Below are positions 52,638 to 60,574 of a stretch of DNA of 64,000 nt, in pieces. Position 1 is the first letter of the stretch; each line of letters begins with the position of its first letter. The stretch comes from Vicinamibacterales bacterium (GTDB taxonomy: Bacteria > Acidobacteriota > Vicinamibacteria > Vicinamibacterales > UBA2999), in assembly GCA_041659285.1 (NCBI GenBank), contig JBAZYO010000006.1, positions 186,001 to 250,000 on the forward strand, written 5' to 3'. Below the pieces are notes generated by a model, which saw only the letters and a program-made list of their open reading frames with translations, was not told the origin of the DNA and searched no databases. The translations under genes and the position numbers were made by a program.

Positions 52638-52682
52638 AGGGGTCAGACCCCTTCAAGGTTGCTGGGAAGGGGTCTGACCCCT
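52638..52682. terminator. 17-bp inverted repeat of GGGGTCAGACCCC elements between convergent genes
   Basis: AGGGGTCAGACCCCTTC (52638-52654) and its exact complement (52666-52682) are separated by 11 bp, giving a 17-bp perfect stem. It begins 4 bp after the gdhA stop and overlaps the stop of the VWFA gene, so it can terminate transcription from both sides. The arms are two copies of the 13-mer found at 40067-40108, arranged as an inverted pair. Confidence 0.75.
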
Positions 52683-54822
52683 ACGAACCAATCCGGAAGG
52701 CCACAAGCTCGGTGACGGGTTTGTGGCCTTCGGCGTTTGCGGTGATCTCCAGCAGATACTGCCCCGCCGCGTAACTCGCCAGCGACAGATCGACCGTGTA
52801 GGCCTCGCCCGCCGCCGGCGGCGCGGTCACCGTCACATTCCCCATGTTCGAACCCTGCTGATTCAGCAGTTGCGCGGTGACGGCCGGCGGCTCGGCGCCG
52901 GGCGCGAACGCGTCGACGCGCACCAGCAGCCGATCGGTGCGCCGGAAGTCCCGGGTCGCCACCGGTGGCGTCGTGGTGCTGCCCGCCAGCGCCGTGAACT
53001 CCCGCGCGTTACGGGCGAACCACACCTTCGGCGTCCCCAGCATCACCTCGGGCGCCGACAGGTCCGGCACCACGAGATCGCGGTTCTCGGTGTCGAGCGT
53101 GCCGGTGCCGTCGCCCTCCACCGTGATGCGCAAGTCGAGCCGGCCCGGCCTGGCGTCGAAGCTGATCGCGGCGCCCGCGCCCGCCGGCGCCAGCGTCGAC
53201 GGCACGCGGCCGCGATAGACGATGTCACCGGCGGGCGAGGTGGCGAGCAGCGTCACCCGCCGCGCCTCGTCCCGCTTCACGCCGGGGGTGGCCGGCAGCG
53301 GCTCCCACAGAAAGGTCACCTTCGTCAGCCCGGCGGCGGCGCCGCGCCCGGTGCCGATCCACGTGCGCACGTAGCGGCGGTTGGTCATCGGCGCGATCGC
53401 CGAGAGCGCCTTCGACACGGCCGTCGGCGGACTGGCCCGCGGCCCTTCGGCCGCGCGCTTCACGTCGGCCTCGGTGTAGGCCCAGTACCCCCGCCGCGCG
53501 CGCACCTGCACGCCGGGCCGCTTCACCTTGACCTTGATCTCGTGGAACTTGCCGTCAACCGGCGCCGGCGACGAGGTGTAGCCGACCAGGTAATAGGCAC
53601 TGGCGTCGCGGACGATCTGCTTCATCGCATTCCCGAGATCGTTGCGGCTCACGATGGCCCGGCCGTCGGTGTTTTCCGCGAGCGACCGCAGGCTGTCGAC
53701 GCTCGAGTTCAGGTACGCCTGGCTGGTGGACATCGAGATGTTCGAGCTGATGTCGAACTCCCCGGTGGAGAGGCGGCGGGGATCGAGCGCGTAAATGGAC
53801 GTGTTGTTGCGGTTGGCGGCGGCGAACACGTCCTGCAGTTCCTGCAGCAGGTCGATGCCGGCGGTGAACTGCGCGCGTTCTTCCAGGGGATTGTTGTCGC
53901 CGGCGAACGGGTCCCGCGTCGCGCGGCCCGGGTCGTTGAAGCCGCCGGGCTGGTCGCTGCGCATCTGCGGCGGCAGCAGCGCCGAGTAGCCCTCACTCAC
54001 GAGGATCACCGACTTGCGCCCCTCGCGCAGCGACCCGAGCTTGGTCGAAATGCCGCGGATTGCGGAGAGCGACACCTGCCGGCGCAACCGCTCGATGACG
54101 TCGGGCGTGAGCTTGTAGACGTAGGCGCGCTCCAAATCGTTGATCGGCTCGTAGTTGTACTTGCGGCCCTCGAACTTCTCGACGGTGTTGATCACGCCCT
54201 GGTGATTGCGGGTCAGCACCACGGCATCGATCGGCGTCAACGGGTACATCACGCCGACCAGATCGTTGGGCGCCAGCTGGTTGGCGATGAACTCGACGAT
54301 CGGCTTGCGCACCGACATGCTGTTCTCCCTGCGGACGTGATAGTCGTCCAGGAAGAACACGAAGATCCGGGAGCTCTCGTCGGCCGCCGCGGTTTCTTCG
54401 TCGTTGCGGGAGCGGATGCTCCGCTGCGTGTAGCTGGGCGCGGTGAGGGCGTCGATCTTCACCAGCCGCATGGTTTCGGCCTTCTGCGCCTTGCCGTCTT
54501 CCGTGATCTCGAAGTCTTCGAGCTTGAGGTCGTCCACCGGGTTGCCCTGGCGGTCGGTCACCGTGACATCGACGCGGACGAAGTTGATGCCGGTGCGGAA
54601 GACTGGTTGCTCGGCCTGGGGCCTGGGGCTTGGGGCCTGCCCGTCAGGCGCGGGCTTCTCTGGCGCCGGCGCCGCAGGGGTTGGCGTGGCGGCACCGGTG
54701 CCCTGCCTGTCCGCGGTCACGTCCGTCGTCGCCTCGGCGGAGGCGGCGGCGCGCACGACGGCCAGGCCGGCCACCAGAGTGGCCGCCAGCAGCAGAACCG
54801 AGCGCGAAGGCGTGATGCGCAT
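52681..54822 (-). CDS. Secreted VWFA-related Acidobacterial-type protein
   Basis: The 713-residue protein starts MRITPSRSVLLLAATLVAG with a signal peptide, then a Pro/Ala-rich linker and a strand-rich segment (FVRVDVTVTDRQGNPVDDLKLEDFEITEDGKAQ) that opens the VWFA-related domain first described from Acidobacteria (TIGR03436-type). VWA elements are FVFFLDDYHV, LAPNDLVGVM and SVILVSEGYS. After the VWA-like part (to about 450) come beta-sandwich segments to the C-terminus. Periplasmic or extracellular. Function is unknown; the domain is greatly expanded in this phylum. The start was chosen for its signal peptide; the longer ORF extends to 54894. Confidence 0.88.
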   Translation of the reverse strand: MRITPSRSVLLLAATLVAGLAVVRAAASAEATTDVTADRQGTGAATPTPAAPAPEKPAPDGQAPSPRPQAEQPVFRTGINFVRVDVTVTDRQGNPVDDLKLEDFEITEDGKAQKAETMRLVKIDALTAPSYTQRSIRSRNDEETAAADESSRIFVFFLDDYHVRRENSMSVRKPIVEFIANQLAPNDLVGVMYPLTPIDAVVLTRNHQGVINTVEKFEGRKYNYEPINDLERAYVYKLTPDVIERLRRQVSLSAIRGISTKLGSLREGRKSVILVSEGYSALLPPQMRSDQPGGFNDPGRATRDPFAGDNNPLEERAQFTAGIDLLQELQDVFAAANRNNTSIYALDPRRLSTGEFDISSNISMSTSQAYLNSSVDSLRSLAENTDGRAIVSRNDLGNAMKQIVRDASAYYLVGYTSSPAPVDGKFHEIKVKVKRPGVQVRARRGYWAYTEADVKRAAEGPRASPPTAVSKALSAIAPMTNRRYVRTWIGTGRGAAAGLTKVTFLWEPLPATPGVKRDEARRVTLLATSPAGDIVYRGRVPSTLAPAGAGAAISFDARPGRLDLRITVEGDGTGTLDTENRDLVVPDLSAPEVMLGTPKVWFARNAREFTALAGSTTTPPVATRDFRRTDRLLVRVDAFAPGAEPPAVTAQLLNQQGSNMGNVTVTAPPAAGEAYTVDLSLASYAAGQYLLEITANAEGHKPVTELVAFRIGS

Positions 54823-54926
54823 GGCCGTGGGGTCGATGATAACATTGACGTTTTCCGCGAGTAGTTGGTCTTTTCCCGGCTCTCTTGGCGACAAACCATG
54901 GGTTTGTCGATGAACCCCGAGGTTTC

Positions 54927-56090
54927 ATGACTCAGACGATCGCCGCCGTCCCTGCGCTGACGAGGCTCGCCGAAGATGAAGTCATCTTTCGCGACAGCGT
55001 CTACGAATTTGCCGACAAGGAAGTGCGTCCGCTCGCCCGCGAGATGGACGAGCACGCCAAGATGTCCCCCGCCCTGATCGAGAAGCTCTTCGCCATGGGC
55101 ATGCTCAGCGTCGAGGTGCCCGAAAGCTATGGCGGCGCCGGCGGTACGTTCTTCCACTCGGTGCTCGCGGTCGAGAGCCTGTCGCGGGTCGACCCCTCGG
55201 TGGGCGTCCTCGTCGACGTGCAGAACACGCTGGTGATCAACGCGGTGATGCGCTGGGGCACCGACGCCATCAAGAAGACCTACCTCACCAGGCTGGCGAC
55301 GAACACGATTGGCGCCTACTGCCTGTCGGAAGCGGGCTCGGGCAGCGACGCCTTCGCCCTCACGACCCGGGCCGTCGAGCAGGGTGACGGCTTCGCGCTG
55401 ACGGGCCGCAAGCTCTGGATCACCAACGGCAACGAAGCGGACATGTTCATCGTGTTCGCGACCATCAACCCCGAGGCCGGCTATCGCGGCATTACCGCCT
55501 TCATCGTCGATCGCGGCACGCCGGGATTCACCGTCGGCAAGAAGGAAGACAAGCTGGGCATCCGCGCCAGCAGCACCTGCGAGTTGCTCTTCGACAACTG
55601 CATCGTCCCGAAGTCGCAGATCCTCGGCGAGATTGGCAAGGGCTACAAGGTCGCCATCGAGACGCTGAACGAAGGGCGCATCGGCATTGGCGCGCAGATG
55701 CTCGGCCTGGCGCAGGGTGCGCTCGACCACACCGTGAAGTACATCAAGGAGCGCAAGCAGTTCGGCAAGTCGATCGCCGACTTCCAGGGCGTGCAGTTCC
55801 AGCTGGCGCGCATGGCCATCGACGTCGAGGCGACGCGCCTGCTGGTCTACAACTCGGCGCGGCTCCGCGACGCGGGGCTGCCGTTCCTGACCGAAGCCGC
55901 GATGTGCAAGGTGTATTCGTCGGAGGTCGCCGAGCGAGTCGCCTCAATGGCGATCAACCTGTTCGGCGGCAATGGCTTCGTCAAGGAGTACCCGGTCGAG
56001 AAGCTCTATCGCGACGCCAAGATCGGCCAGATCTACGAAGGCACGACGAATATGCAACTCATGACCATCGCCAAAAACATTCTCGGATAA
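54927..56090 (+). CDS. Acyl-CoA dehydrogenase (short/branched-chain type)
   Basis: The 387-residue FAD enzyme has CLSEAGSGSDAFAL in the middle domain, the KLWITNGNEAD segment, and the C-terminal NLFGGNGFVKEYPVEKLYRDAKIGQIYEGTTNMQLMTIAKNIL with the catalytic Glu in YEGT. The pattern is close to 2-methylbutyryl/short-branched-chain dehydrogenases. ATG 54927 is preceded by CCGAGGTTT; an earlier ATG at 54885 is less likely. It is divergent from the VWFA gene and convergent with the degenerate relative at 56190. Its role would be in branched-chain amino-acid breakdown, feeding propionyl-CoA to the mutase pathway (inference). Confidence 0.93.
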   Translation: MTQTIAAVPALTRLAEDEVIFRDSVYEFADKEVRPLAREMDEHAKMSPALIEKLFAMGMLSVEVPESYGGAGGTFFHSVLAVESLSRVDPSVGVLVDVQNTLVINAVMRWGTDAIKKTYLTRLATNTIGAYCLSEAGSGSDAFALTTRAVEQGDGFALTGRKLWITNGNEADMFIVFATINPEAGYRGITAFIVDRGTPGFTVGKKEDKLGIRASSTCELLFDNCIVPKSQILGEIGKGYKVAIETLNEGRIGIGAQMLGLAQGALDHTVKYIKERKQFGKSIADFQGVQFQLARMAIDVEATRLLVYNSARLRDAGLPFLTEAAMCKVYSSEVAERVASMAINLFGGNGFVKEYPVEKLYRDAKIGQIYEGTTNMQLMTIAKNILG

Positions 56091-56133
56091 GAGCCAGGGT
56101 GCCTAGGGTGTCCGCCTTCGCGGCCGGAGGCCG

Positions 56134-56155
56134 CTACGGCGAGACCTCGCCGTAG
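56134..56155. terminator. 9-bp-stem hairpin between convergent acyl-CoA dehydrogenase genes
   Basis: CTACGGCGA-GACC-TCGCCGTAG is a perfect stem with a tetraloop, in the 99-bp gap between the two convergent genes. A GGCCGGAGGCC hairpin lies just before it (56122-56132) and a partial 9-bp repeat (GGTGCCTAG) at 56099-56107. It probably serves as a bidirectional terminator; no strong T-tract is present. Confidence 0.5.
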
Positions 56156-56189
56156 CTCGCCGGTCTTGTCGGGGCGAGCGCAGGCGGGC

Positions 56190-56843
56190 CTAAGGTGCCA
56201 AGACAACGGCCAGTGTTCGGGCGTCTCTGGTGAGGCGCTCGAGCACGCCGCCTCGCACGTAGCCGCCAGCGCCTTCGATCCGAATCGCGGCGTCGACCGC
56301 CTGCTCCGCCGCCTTCGCCGCAAACACCTTCGCCCGCGCCACGATCGTCCCAGCTTCCCCGTCCCCGCGATCGACAGCCTGCGCCGCTTCGTAGGTCAGC
56401 AGCCGCGCGGCTTCCACTTCGGTGGCGGCGTTGGCGAACACCCAGTGCGGCGCCCGCTCGTCCGGTCCCGGACGCACGCCAGCCGCCTTCATCGCGGCCA
56501 CCGCATGCGCCGTGGCCGCACGGCCGACGCCCAGGGCCACGGCGGCCACGACCAGCCGCGCGCGATCGAGATTGCCCGCGCCAACGGCCGCCAGCGCCCC
56601 CTCGCTGCCGAGCAGCCCCGGCAGCGCCAGCACCGTTCCCGGGGCCTCTCCGGCGAGCGCCTCGAATCCGAGCTGCGCGCCGAGTCCGGCATCGCTCATC
56701 GACACCTCCTCGACGGCCAGCGTCGTCGGCACGGCTTCGCGCTGAAGCAGTGCTTGGAGTGATTTCAGGGTTGGACCAGCGGCCACGGCGGCGCGGACAT
56801 GGTCAACGAGAGCTTGCTGTTCAGGGGTCAGGTCGAAGGTCAT
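56190..56843 (-). CDS. Degenerate acyl-CoA dehydrogenase-like protein without middle domain
   Basis: The 217-residue product starts MTFDLTPEQQALVDHVRAAV, a typical ACAD N-terminus, then has only a short Ala/Leu-rich middle and a C-terminal helical part with ARLLTYEAAQAVDRGDGEAGTIVARAKVFAAKAAEQAVDAAIRIEGAGGY. The FAD/substrate middle beta-domain (EPGSGSD motif) and the catalytic YEGT glutamate are absent, so it cannot be a normal dehydrogenase. The frame is intact and codon use matches neighbours. It may be a regulatory or partner subunit, as in heteromeric ACADs, or a decaying copy. A longer ORF continues upstream into low-GC sequence; the family N-terminus fixes the start. Confidence 0.78.
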   Translation of the reverse strand: MTFDLTPEQQALVDHVRAAVAAGPTLKSLQALLQREAVPTTLAVEEVSMSDAGLGAQLGFEALAGEAPGTVLALPGLLGSEGALAAVGAGNLDRARLVVAAVALGVGRAATAHAVAAMKAAGVRPGPDERAPHWVFANAATEVEAARLLTYEAAQAVDRGDGEAGTIVARAKVFAAKAAEQAVDAAIRIEGAGGYVRGGVLERLTRDARTLAVVLAP

Positions 56844-56984
56844 CAGGTTTCGCCGCGTCAGTGGGCCTATTGCACCTGAGGCAGTTGTGGAGATCACAAC
56901 CTCATCAGCGAAGGCCAAGCAATATAACTCTACCAGAAGAGGGGTATTAGAAGCATTGATACCAAGGAGCGTTACGATACCGTC

Positions 56985-57401
56985 ATGCCGCCGGAGCGCA
57001 CGAAACCACGCATGTCGAAGAAAGCGGTTGCTCTGCTCGCCGTGGCGTCCCTCATCGCTCTCACCGTATTCATTCGGCACGATAGGCAAGAGGTGCAGCG
57101 CATCCATGCAGAGAACCTGCTCAAAGCAGAGCAGTTCACACGCGAGTTTGTTCGAGATGTGAAGATTGGGACGACGCTGGAAGCAGTCGAGGAGTACCTA
57201 CGAACCAAGCACGTTAAGTTTGAACGTTCGCACGAAGTGGATAACGAGCGAACCTTCGTGAAGGAACTCCGGATTGAAGTCGCGAATGAGCGCAGCCCGG
57301 TTTGGGGCTGTGGTCGCTACTCGGTCGGCCTGTTCGCGATGTTCGTCGATGAGAGATTGACGACCGCTCGTGTCACGGAGTGGAGTTTTGACTGCGTTTA
57401 G
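56985..57401 (+). CDS. Membrane-anchored orphan protein
   Basis: The 138-residue product has a basic N-terminus (MPPERTKPRMSKKAV), one membrane helix (about 13-30, AVALLAVASLIALTVFI) and a soluble part with charged helices (RQEVQRIHAENLLKAEQFTREFVRDVKIGTTLEAVEEYL) and a strand-rich end (WGCGRYSVGLFAMFVDERLTTARVTEWSFDCV) with two Cys. An alternative start is ATG 57012. The sequence has clearly lower GC and more AAG/GAA/TTC usage than neighbours, suggesting acquisition. No family was recognised. Confidence 0.65.
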   Translation: MPPERTKPRMSKKAVALLAVASLIALTVFIRHDRQEVQRIHAENLLKAEQFTREFVRDVKIGTTLEAVEEYLRTKHVKFERSHEVDNERTFVKELRIEVANERSPVWGCGRYSVGLFAMFVDERLTTARVTEWSFDCV

Positions 57402-57420
57402 GTGTCAGTTCAAGAGATCG

Positions 57421-57636
57421 ATGACAAAGAGACTTGCGCGAGAGGTTGCCTGGCTGGGCGTCTCCATCCTGGCCGCAGGACTGACTATTCTCGTGATCAC
57501 CATCGCGAATGACGCGCCGCAGGCACTGGATGCGTTTGCTGGATTTGCGGCGTTTGTTGCCGGCATCACAACTTATGCCTTCTCTGTGGTGGCGCGAATC
57601 ACGATTTGGGCGATTTCAGGTTCACGGTCCGAGTAG
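57421..57636 (+). CDS. Small two-helix membrane orphan
   Basis: The 71-residue protein starts MTKRLAREVAWLG after an AAGAGA ribosome-binding site. It contains two hydrophobic helices (about 9-27 and 36-62: VSILAAGLTILVITIA and FAGFAAFVAGITTYAFSVV) and a short polar C-terminus (GSRSE). It follows the previous orphan by 19 nt on the same strand, and shares its lower GC. No family was recognised; the two are probably one transcription unit. Confidence 0.62.
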   Translation: MTKRLAREVAWLGVSILAAGLTILVITIANDAPQALDAFAGFAAFVAGITTYAFSVVARITIWAISGSRSE

Positions 57637-57697
57637 ACCCATGAAGGGGCGAGGGAGGCTCAGTGTCCTCTGCGTTCTCTGTGGCTAACTTCGGAAG

Positions 57698-57715
57698 CTC
57701 CGGCTAAAGCCGGAG
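57698..57715. repeat. CTCCGGCTAAAGCCGGAG palindromic repeat
   Basis: A single 18-bp near-perfect palindrome with the GGCTAAAGCC core, ending 1 bp before the stop codon of the HIT gene. It is a further member of the family at 18595-18686. In this position it would lie at the 3' end of the HIT transcript and of the two orphan genes, so it may terminate both. Confidence 0.75.
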
Positions 57716-57716
57716 G

Positions 57717-58214
57717 CTACGACAGTTTTTGAAAGATTGGCCGCAGTCGCTCAGCGGTGCGCGGCAGCTCTTCCGGCAGCACCCGCACCTCACCAACCAC
57801 CGTCATGAAGTTGGTATCGCCGTTCCAGCGCGGAACCAGGTGGGTGTGCAGGTGATCGACGATGCCGGCCCCGGCCGGGCGGCCGAGGTTCATGCCGACG
57901 TTGATCCCTTGCGGATGAAATGCCTCAGTGAGCACCTGCTCGCAGAGTTGCGTCAGCCGCGCCATCTCGCTCAGTTCGTCCGGCGTCAGCAGCGCCAGCG
58001 TGGCGATGTGGCGGCGCGGCACCACCATCAGGTGGCCGGCGTTGTAGGGATAGAGGTTGAGAATGACGTACGCGAGCTGGCCCTCGTGCACCACCAGCTG
58101 CCGTCCGGATTCGGAGGCCGGCGCGGCGCAGAACACGCAGTCGGCGGCGTCTTCAGCGCGGGTCACGTAGGAATGTCGCCAGGGAGACCAGATGCGTTCC
58201 AATTTGCCTCTCAT
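57717..58214 (-). CDS. HIT-family nucleotide hydrolase/transferase
   Basis: The 165-residue protein has the HIT catalytic motif HLHTHLVPR (residues about 127-135) and an N-terminal CVFC pair that probably binds zinc, plus LNLYPYNAGHLMVVPRRH. This subgroup is related to Ap4A phosphorylases/hydrolases and GalT-like enzymes. Substrate is likely a dinucleoside polyphosphate or AMP-linked compound. The start MRGKLERIWSPWRHSYV is the family N-terminus. A hairpin abuts the ATG. Confidence 0.92.
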   Translation of the reverse strand: MRGKLERIWSPWRHSYVTRAEDAADCVFCAAPASESGRQLVVHEGQLAYVILNLYPYNAGHLMVVPRRHIATLALLTPDELSEMARLTQLCEQVLTEAFHPQGINVGMNLGRPAGAGIVDHLHTHLVPRWNGDTNFMTVVGEVRVLPEELPRTAERLRPIFQKLS

Positions 58215-58235
58215 GGCACCCCATAAAGGGGTGCC
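58215..58235. repeat. GGCACCCC-ATAAA-GGGGTGCC hairpin abutting the HIT start codon
   Basis: An 8-bp perfect inverted repeat with a 5-nt loop begins directly next to the HIT ATG (58212-58214). It lies downstream of the HU gene on the same strand, so it may end that transcript; it would also occupy the ribosome-binding region of the HIT gene. A CCGAA-CGG-TTCGG palindrome follows at 58240-58252. Confidence 0.6.
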
Positions 58236-58272
58236 CTACCCGAACGGTTCGGAGAGGGTGCCCGGCAGACCG

Positions 58273-58614
58273 CTAAAGGGGGCCGGAGGCGCCGTCGGTG
58301 GGCGGTGGGACCGGGGCGCCGTCGGGCGGCTCCCCGGTTTCCCGGTTGATCAGGTCCTTCAATTCCTTGCCCGGCTTGAAATAGGGAACGCGCTTGGGCG
58401 GCACGTCCACCTTGTCGCCGGTCTTGGGGTTGCGGCCCTTGCGGGGCTCGCGTTTACGAAGGCGGAAACTGCCGAATCCGCGCAGCTCGATCTTTTCACC
58501 GCGCTTGAGCGCATCAATGATGCTCTCGAACACGGTGTCAACGATGACCTCCGAGTGCTTCTTCGTGAGGTCCGAGACACGCGAGACTTCTTCGACCAGT
58601 TCCGCCTTCGTCAT
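58273..58614 (-). CDS. HU/IHF-family DNA-binding protein
   Basis: The 113-residue protein has the complete HU/IHF fold: MTKAELVEEVSRVSDLTKKHSEVIVDTVFESIIDALKRGEKIELRGFGSF and RNPKTGDKVDVPPKRVPYFKPGKELKDLIN. The Pro at the tip of the arm bends DNA. It is followed by a Pro/Gly-rich tail of about 22 residues absent from E. coli HU. It lies 17 nt downstream of rpsA, the same linkage as rpsA-ihfB in many bacteria, so it may be the IHF-beta-like member. A single gene would act as a homodimer. Confidence 0.95.
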   Translation of the reverse strand: MTKAELVEEVSRVSDLTKKHSEVIVDTVFESIIDALKRGEKIELRGFGSFRLRKREPRKGRNPKTGDKVDVPPKRVPYFKPGKELKDLINRETGEPPDGAPVPPPTDGASGPL

Positions 58615-58631
58615 ATCAGTCAGTAACGCGG

Positions 58632-60413
58632 TTACTTGTGCTTCAGGTGATCGCCCAGCGTCGCGCCGCCCTGGCCCTGCGCCTCCGAGAACGACTCGTA
58701 GTCGGCGCGGTAGTTGGCGTTGGTCAGTGCGCGAATGCTGAGGCCGATTTTCCGCTCCGCCGGGCTGAGCTTGATGATCTTCATCTGGTAGCTCTTCTCG
58801 ACTTCCAGATCGATCTTCTCGCCGCCCTGCGAATCGTCGAACTCGCTGACATGGATCAGGCCTTCGATGCCTTCGTCGAGCTCGACGAACGCGCCGAAGT
58901 TGGTCATGCGGACCACCTTGCCGTCAATGGTCGAGCCGACCTGGTGACGGGCGAAGAAGTCTTCCCAGATGTCGGTGGCCAGCTGCTTGAGGCCGAGCGA
59001 CAGGCGCTGGTTCTCGGCGTCGATGCTGAGCACCATCGCCTCGACGACATCACCCTTCTTGAGCACTTCGCTCGGGTGCTTGACGCGCTTGCTCCACGAC
59101 ATGTCCGAGATGTGGATCAGGCCGTCGATGTCTTCTTCGACTTCGACGAACGCGCCGAACTCGGTGAGGTTGCGGACCTTGCCCTTGATCTTCGTGCCGA
59201 CCGGGTACTTCTCGGCCAGCTCGTGCCACGGGTTGCTCTCGACCTGCTTGAGGCCGAGCGAGATGCGGCGCGCCGCGGGATCGACGCCGAGCACCATGGC
59301 TTCCACCGAGTCCCCGACGTTGAGGATCTTCGACGGGTGCTTGACGCGCTTGCTCCACGACATTTCGCTGACGTGGATCAGGCCCTCGACGCCGGGCTCC
59401 AGCTCGATGAAGGCGCCGTAGTCGGTCAGGCTGACCACCTTGCCGCTCATGCGGGCGCCGGCCGGGAACCGATCCATCACGGTGGTCCACGGGTCGGCCA
59501 TCAACTGCTTGTGGCCGAGCGAGACGCGCTCGGTGGCCTGGTCGTACTTGAGCACCACCACGTCGATCTCGTCGTTGACCTTGAACAGCTCCGAGGGATG
59601 CCCGACGCGGCCCCACGACATGTCGGTGATGTGCAGCAGGCCGTCGATACCGCCGAGGTCGATGAACGCACCGTAGTCGGTGATGTTCTTGACCACGCCG
59701 CGGAGGACCTTGCCCTCGGCCAGCGTCTCGAGCGTCGACTTCTTCTTCTCGGCGTTCTCCTCTTCGAGAAGCACCTTGCGGGACAGCACGATGTTGCCGC
59801 GCTTCTTGTTGACCTTGATCACGCGCATGCGCAGTTCCTGGCCCTTGAGGGCGTCCAGGTTGCGCACGGGACGCACGTCGATCTGGCTGCCGGGCAGGAA
59901 CGCGCGGACGCCGATGTCCACGGCGAGACCGCCCTTGATCCGCTCGACGACGCGGCCGATCACGACCTTCCGTTCCTGGAAGGCGCGCTCGACTTCGTCC
60001 CAAATCTTCATCTTCTCGGCCTTCTCGCGCGAGAGGACGATGTGGCCTTCACGGTCTTCGGTGCGCTCGAGCAGCACGTCGACCACGTCGCCTTCGCGAA
60101 CGATGACCTGGCCGGTCTCGTCCAGGAACTCGTCCACGGCGATCACGCCTTCGGACTTGTAGCCGACGTCGATTACGACTTCATTTGCGGTGACCTTGAG
60201 AACGGTGCCCTTGACGACTTCACCTTCCGCGAGGTTGCGGAAGCTGTTATCGTAAAGGTCCAGCAGGCGGGCATACTCCTGTGGGTCGGTATCATCGTCA
60301 TGACCCCAGGGTGACGTGGTTTTGAGCGCCTGCTTCCCCGGGATCCGGGCCGCGGGGGTCGCCGCGCCTTGAGGCTCCGAAGCGGGGTTTTGTTCGTCCT
60401 GCGAAATTGCCAT
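58632..60413 (-). CDS. rpsA: 30S ribosomal protein S1
   Basis: The 593-residue protein has six S1 (OB-fold) RNA-binding domains, beginning around EGEVVKGTVLKVTANEVVIDVGYKSEG, ERKVVIGRVVERIKGGLAVDIG, EGKVLRGVVKNITDYGAFIDLG, GARMSGKVVSLTDYGAFIELE, GTKIKGKVRNLTEFGAFVEVE and GSTIDGKVVRMTNFGAFVELD. An N-terminal extension of about 45 residues is specific. It binds mRNA on the 30S subunit. The Shine-Dalgarno candidate AAAGGA is 12 nt from the ATG, too far to be strong, as in other S1 genes under autogenous control. The HU gene follows. Confidence 0.97.
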   Translation of the reverse strand: MAISQDEQNPASEPQGAATPAARIPGKQALKTTSPWGHDDDTDPQEYARLLDLYDNSFRNLAEGEVVKGTVLKVTANEVVIDVGYKSEGVIAVDEFLDETGQVIVREGDVVDVLLERTEDREGHIVLSREKAEKMKIWDEVERAFQERKVVIGRVVERIKGGLAVDIGVRAFLPGSQIDVRPVRNLDALKGQELRMRVIKVNKKRGNIVLSRKVLLEEENAEKKKSTLETLAEGKVLRGVVKNITDYGAFIDLGGIDGLLHITDMSWGRVGHPSELFKVNDEIDVVVLKYDQATERVSLGHKQLMADPWTTVMDRFPAGARMSGKVVSLTDYGAFIELEPGVEGLIHVSEMSWSKRVKHPSKILNVGDSVEAMVLGVDPAARRISLGLKQVESNPWHELAEKYPVGTKIKGKVRNLTEFGAFVEVEEDIDGLIHISDMSWSKRVKHPSEVLKKGDVVEAMVLSIDAENQRLSLGLKQLATDIWEDFFARHQVGSTIDGKVVRMTNFGAFVELDEGIEGLIHVSEFDDSQGGEKIDLEVEKSYQMKIIKLSPAERKIGLSIRALTNANYRADYESFSEAQGQGGATLGDHLKHK

Positions 60414-60512
60414 TTGCGGTGCGTGTCCTTTACTCTCAGATTTGCTACTGTCAGGGTGCCAGCGTCGTGATCACAGCGGAACTTGTGAAGTGAACTGGAA
60501 ACTGGCAGCCCG

Positions 60513-60553
60513 CGTAACCGATAGAGGTTACGTTACTTAGCGCTAACTGTCAA
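60513..60553 (-). promoter_or_regulatory. Candidate rpsA promoter with embedded palindromes
   Basis: On the minus strand TTGACA (60548-60553) is followed after 17 bp by TAACCT (60525-60530). The spacer contains a perfect 10-bp palindrome TTAGCGCTAA (60537-60546), and the start region contains CGTAACC-GATAGA-GGTTACG (60513-60532). Transcription starting near 60518 would give a leader of about 105 nt before the rpsA ATG. The divergent histone-like gene starts at 60575, so the same stretch also lies in its upstream region. Confidence 0.5.
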
Positions 60554-60574
60554 GAACGCCGAAAGGATTTCGCC

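Noticed and set aside
52723..54864. 713-residue plus-strand ORF opposite the VWFA gene
   Set aside because: Arg/His-rich shadow; the opposite strand has signal peptide, VWA motifs and plausible codon use.
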